Positions 58,833-64,000 of a DNA stretch of 64,000 bases are shown one piece after another (the first letter of the stretch is position 1; each line of letters begins with the position of its first letter). Under the pieces are notes generated by a model, which was not told where the DNA came from, ran no database searches, and saw only the letters and a list, made by a program, of their open reading frames with translations. The stretch is from contig NC_090173.1 in NCBI RefSeq assembly GCF_024679245.1, positions 9,869,428 to 9,933,427 on the forward strand, read 5' to 3'. Made by a program: the position numbers and the translations under genes. The DNA comes from Pseudorasbora parva (taxonomy: Eukaryota > Chordata > Actinopteri > Cypriniformes > Gobionidae).

Positions 58833-61430
58833 GCATGCATTTTGTCCGTCTCGAGCCAAGGATTCCAGCAATATAAGACACTCGAGGCTAAGCCTTACGG
58901 TTGAGGAGTTATGAGCCGTTTCGTACTTTTGATCGCCGTTTCGCACTTTTGATCGCTGTAGCGCCCCCGTCAGGCCGATCGGGGCGGGCTTCGGTGACGT
59001 CTGCAGTGGTTGTGAGTACTACCAGCCCTGAAAGTTTCAAGTCTCTACGACTTACGGTTTGGTCTGCCCGAGCAGTTTTAGCTGGAAAATGATGCATCAT
59101 GGGGAAATGAACAGTTCCAATAGGGTTTCAGCCTGACGCTTGACTTTGATTGGATTTTACTACCCCTTACTATCAAAATTTTGAGATTTGGCCTCACGAC
59201 TTTGCCTAGCGACCTATGTTTCCGAACTTCTGACGCTGGTTTCGTCTCGATCGGACCAGTGGTTTCGAAGATATCGGCTAATTTTCTTAAAGCGCTAAAT
59301 TACAACGGTGCACAAACCATACGCCGAAACCTGGCAAGTGTGGTATCGTTGGACTCTGCAACGATTCAGGAGTCTAAGGAGATGAGTCGCGTGAAAATAA
59401 GTCAACCACACCCAAAGTTATAAGCACTTTTTAAAAAAAATCTCAACTAGGTGGCGCTGTTTCGAAACTTCTCAGGCTACTTCAGGGCATCGTGGTGATG
59501 ACCCATGCCGAGTTCCGTAACAATCCGTTCATGCGTTCATAAAATACAGCATTTTGGCACATAATTCAAGATGGCCGACAGCCAAAATGGCCGACATGGT
59601 AAAATTGGACATCAGTCGACTCGGCATGACGTCTCGAATCTGACGAGACCACTTTTGTGATTTTTGGGCAAACGGTTCAGCAAAAAAAAGCAAAAATAGC
59701 CATTTTTCCTATCTCCGGGCCAGTAGGTGGCGCTGCGCCGAAACGCAGCAGGTTGCCTCAAGACATGCTTGTGCCAACATGTACCAAGTTTGGTCTGAAT
59801 ACGATAAAGCGTTGCGGAGATACAGCCATACGTCTGTTTTTGCAAGCGCTACGTAAAATTTGTTTGCGCGTTTAACGGAAAAGATTTGACGAATCAACTT
59901 GAATTCCATAACTTTTTGTCGACACTGGCTGCAGATGATCTGGTTCAATTTTCGTGCAAATCAGACGAACAGTCTAGGACGAGTTCGCAAAAGTAGGATT
60001 TTGGGGAAATTCAAAATGGCGGGAAACATATAATGTCGGAAATGACGTCATAGGGTGCTTTCGGATTGGCAGGAGCTCAGAAATCTGAGGAAACAAGAAT
60101 TTTGTTTCTAGCCCTTAAGGTTCAAAAGTTATTAGCATAAACATGAGTGCAACTTTGGACAGGTGGTGGCGCTAGAGGGATTGAGTTGGAGACACCAAAA
60201 TTGGTGTATTTAATGTTGGGACTGCCCTCTATCAGAATGTCAAATCGTTACAACTTTCCCGCAAGCGGTTCTATGGGCTGCCATAGACCTCCATGGCGGA
60301 AGAAGAAAGTGCGACAACGGTTTCAATAGGTGCCTCCGCACCTTCGGTGCTTGGCCCCTAATAAAAAGGCAATAAAAAGGGTATAAAAAGGCATATAAAA
60401 AATAGACCATAGGGTTTGAGCACTTGAGTTTTGAGCTGCTGGTTGCTAAAACTTTATCAAGCCTGGTGACATGTGCATCGCCGAGGTCAAAGGTCAATTT
60501 TTGCATTTTCAGCTCATTTATCATGAAAATGGGGTGTTTTTATTTATTTATTTTTTTACCTTTTAAACTGGTATGCCTCTACTGATGGCCCGATCTCCGC
60601 CAAAGTTTGCACGCGTCTTTACAATAATGCGGCGCACATGCTCAGCCGATTTGGTGAAGTTCTGCGCAAAGCAGGCAATTTTTAGTCATTTAAATGTCAT
60701 TTTGCATAGGATAATATAGGGCATTTGTTTTTCACCAGTTTAACAGTTGGAGGGCCCGATCTCCGCCAAAGTTTGCACGCGTCTTTACAATAATGCGGCG
60801 CACATGCCCAGCCGATTTGGTGAAGTTCTGCGCAGAGCAGGCAATTTTTAGTCATTTAAATGTCAATTTGCATAGGATAATAATAGGGCATTTGTTTTCA
60901 CCAATTTAACAGTTAAAGCGCCCCGGCGACCATAAAAGTCTGCAAGCCTCTTTAGGGTCACGTGACGCATGCGCACGCGTGATTTCGTAAAGCTGTATGC
61001 CAATCAGGCAGGAAGAGGGCCGCTTTCAGGCCTTTAATGGGATTTTCCATAGAAATACATCATTTTGACCCCTTTTTAACCATTATAGCGCCACCAAGTG
61101 GCCGGTCCCCACGTCCTTTTTCACTTGGCCACAGAATGAGCTCTTACATAGGCGTGCTGAGTTTGGTGAAAATACCTCATTCCGTTCACGAGTTTTAGCC
61201 AATTTAGTAAAAGGGGCTACTCCCCCTTCCAACGTTTTGGCTGCCTTTAGGGTCCAGGAACCCAAATTTCCGTTTTTTTTAAATGACTTTTGACAATTAG
61301 ACTCCAGAGAATCTCGCTGCGCTGGTTTGGTTCCGGGTGGGCCAAAAACCTAGGACTAGTTGGCAAAAGTAGGTTTTGCAAAAAACCCGAAATACCCGAA
61401 TTTTTTCCCACTATTCCGAGCCAATCCGGG
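58833..61430 (+). repeat. 2,598-bp tandem unit, copy 2
   Basis: Spacing from copy 1 is exactly 2,598 bp at every landmark I checked (for example 56303 to 58901 and 57642 to 60240), and all short frames translate identically. I saw no base difference from copy 1 in the lines compared. Confidence 0.8.
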
Positions 61431-64000
61431 GCATGCATTTTGTCCGTCTCGAGCCAAGGATTCCAGCAATATAAGACACTCGAGGCTAAGCCTTACGGTT
61501 GAGGAGTTATGAGCCGTTTCGTACTTTTGATCGCCGTTTCGCACTTTTGATCGCTGTAGCGCCCCCGTCAGGCCGATCGGGGCGGGCTTCGGTGACGTCT
61601 GCAGTGGTTGTGAGTACTACCAGCCCTGAAAGTTTCAAGTCTCTACGACTTACGGTTTGGTCTGCCCGAGCAGTTTTAGCTGGAAAATGATGCATCATGG
61701 GGAAATGAACAGTTCCAATAGGGTTTCAGCCTGACGCTTGACTTTGATTGGATTTTACTACCCCTTACTATCAAAATTTTGAGATTTGGCCTCACGACTT
61801 TGCCTAGCGACCTATGTTTCCGAACTTCTGACGCTGGTTTCGTCTCGATCGGACCAGTGGTTTCGAAGATATCGGCTAATTTTCTTAAAGCGCTAAATTA
61901 CAACGGTGCACAAACCATACGCCGAAACCTGGCAAGTGTGGTATCGTTGGACTCTGCAACGATTCAGGAGTCTAAGGAGATGAGTCGCGTGAAAATAAGT
62001 CAACCACACCCAAAGTTATAAGCACTTTTTAAAAAAAATCTCAACTAGGTGGCGCTGTTTCGAAACTTCTCAGGCTACTTCAGGGCATCGTGGTGATGAC
62101 CCATGCCGAGTTCCGTAACAATCCGTTCATGCGTTCATAAAATACAGCATTTTGGCACATAATTCAAGATGGCCGACAGCCAAAATGGCCGACATGGTAA
62201 AATTGGACATCAGTCGACTCGGCATGACGTCTCGAATCTGACGAGACCACTTTTGTGATTTTTGGGCAAACGGTTCAGCAAAAAAAAGCAAAAATAGCCA
62301 TTTTTCCTATCTCCGGGCCAGTAGGTGGCGCTGCGCCGAAACGCAGCAGGTTGCCTCAAGACATGCTTGTGCCAACATGTACCAAGTTTGGTCTGAATAC
62401 GATAAAGCGTTGCGGAGATACAGCCATACGTCTGTTTTTGCAAGCGCTACGTAAAATTTGTTTGCGCGTTTAACGGAAAAGATTTGACGAATCAACTTGA
62501 ATTCCATAACTTTTTGTCGACACTGGCTGCAGATGATCTGGTTCAATTTTCGTGCAAATCAGACGAACAGTCTAGGACGAGTTCGCAAAAGTAGGATTTT
62601 GGGGAAATTCAAAATGGCGGGAAACATATAATGTCGGAAATGACGTCATAGGGTGCTTTCGGATTGGCAGGAGCTCAGAAATCTGAGGAAACAAGAATTT
62701 TGTTTCTAGCCCTTAAGGTTCAAAAGTTATTAGCATAAACATGAGTGCAACTTTGGACAGGTGGTGGCGCTAGAGGGATTGAGTTGGAGACACCAAAATT
62801 GGTGTATTTAATGTTGGGACTGCCCTCTATCAGAATGTCAAATCGTTACAACTTTCCCGCAAGCGGTTCTATGGGCTGCCATAGACCTCCATGGCGGAAG
62901 AAGAAAGTGCGACAACGGTTTCAATAGGTGCCTCCGCACCTTCGGTGCTTGGCCCCTAATAAAAAGGCAATAAAAAGGGTATAAAAAGGCATATAAAAAA
63001 TAGACCATAGGGTTTGAGCACTTGAGTTTTGAGCTGCTGGTTGCTAAAACTTTATCAAGCCTGGTGACATGTGCATCGCCGAGGTCAAAGGTCAATTTTT
63101 GCATTTTCAGCTCATTTATCATGAAAATGGGGTGTTTTTATTTATTTATTTTTTTACCTTTTAAACTGGTATGCCTCTACTGATGGCCCGATCTCCGCCA
63201 AAGTTTGCACGCGTCTTTACAATAATGCGGCGCACATGCTCAGCCGATTTGGTGAAGTTCTGCGCAAAGCAGGCAATTTTTAGTCATTTAAATGTCATTT
63301 TGCATAGGATAATATAGGGCATTTGTTTTTCACCAGTTTAACAGTTGGAGGGCCCGATCTCCGCCAAAGTTTGCACGCGTCTTTACAATAATGCGGCGCA
63401 CATGCCCAGCCGATTTGGTGAAGTTCTGCGCAGAGCAGGCAATTTTTAGTCATTTAAATGTCAATTTGCATAGGATAATAATAGGGCATTTGTTTTCACC
63501 AATTTAACAGTTAAAGCGCCCCGGCGACCATAAAAGTCTGCAAGCCTCTTTAGGGTCACGTGACGCATGCGCACGCGTGATTTCGTAAAGCTGTATGCCA
63601 ATCAGGCAGGAAGAGGGCCGCTTTCAGGCCTTTAATGGGATTTTCCATAGAAATACATCATTTTGACCCCTTTTTAACCATTATAGCGCCACCAAGTGGC
63701 CGGTCCCCACGTCCTTTTTCACTTGGCCACAGAATGAGCTCTTACATAGGCGTGCTGAGTTTGGTGAAAATACCTCATTCCGTTCACGAGTTTTAGCCAA
63801 TTTAGTAAAAGGGGCTACTCCCCCTTCCAACGTTTTGGCTGCCTTTAGGGTCCAGGAACCCAAATTTCCGTTTTTTTTAAATGACTTTTGACAATTAGAC
63901 TCCAGAGAATCTCGCTGCGCTGGTTTGGTTCCGGGTGGGCCAAAAACCTAGGACTAGTTGGCAAAAGTAGGTTTTGCAAAAAACCCGAAATACCCGAATT
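61431..64000 (+). repeat. 2,598-bp tandem unit, copy 3 (cut by window end)
   Basis: Again 2,598 bp from copy 2 at every landmark. The window ends about 28 bp before the unit would be complete, so the array may continue to the right. Confidence 0.8.

Noticed and set aside
56303..61698. Overlapping 63-codon frames on both strands repeated three times in GC-rich sequence
   Set aside because: They overlap almost completely on opposite strands, lie in an exact tandem duplication and show no domain, start context or splice signals.

Overview
This window reads as non-coding, repeat-dominated DNA from a teleost fish, most likely a cyprinid. The grounds are long CA/TG and TA microsatellites, several interspersed repeat types I recognise from carp-like genomes, and many short elements of the GCTGCNAGCAGC...GGSCCAAGC type. 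I find no convincing protein-coding gene, tRNA, rRNA, CRISPR array or prokaryotic operon. Every open reading frame over 60 codons lies in a microsatellite, a transposon or a tandem-repeat unit. Family names here rest on visible termini, target-site duplications and internal homology; no database was searched.

Region 1 (about 260-19922) is a nest of insertions. A roughly 3 kb element ('family A') occurs three times: plus strand at 260-3370, with a second 5' end at 3371-4042; minus strand from 17176 down to 4043, split by a large insertion; and plus strand, 5'-truncated, at 17177-19922. The split is caused by a roughly 9.1 kb foldback-like element (about 7064-16190) sitting in a TG microsatellite. 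Its arms carry inverted 197-bp tandem repeats. It is itself invaded by a 1,200-bp element with TTA target duplication (PIF/Harbinger-like, 9034-10233), a 377-bp CACTG-ended element (EnSpm-like, 11440-11816) and a 663-bp TTAA-flanked MITE (11889-12551).

Region 2 (19929-54056) is a head-to-tail array of 16 units of about 2.13-2.6 kb ('family C'). Fourteen of them (U2-U15, 22031-52999) are nearly identical; the outer units U1 and U16 are diverged, and U16 is truncated. Each unit has a 5' hairpin, a 5' GGGGCCAAGC, a variable GAA tract, and at some junctions a 3' hairpin module ending GCTTGGCCCCTAA. The asymmetric termini and tandem arrangement suggest a Helitron2/Helentron-type rolling-circle element without coding capacity (inference). 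The 3' hairpin module is present 0, 1, 3 or 8 times depending on the junction.

Region 3 (54057-64000) holds a minus-strand third family ('family E', 54176-55190) carrying a nested teleost repeat, a decayed family-C-like stretch, and then three apparently identical tandem copies of a 2,598-bp unit (56235 to the window end). Each of these contains a family-C-like 3' half plus other modules.

All these families appear to be built from degenerate copies of one roughly 180-450 nt module: a GGTGGCGCT core, then a CCAAGTTTGGT-like block, then an AACGGTCTAGGA-like or GTTATAGCC-like block. The GGTGGCGCT core resembles the vertebrate CTCF motif, so the array may hold about 75 candidate CTCF-like cores. 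The self-similar architecture, the terminator-copy variation and the candidate insulator array are the observations most worth following up.
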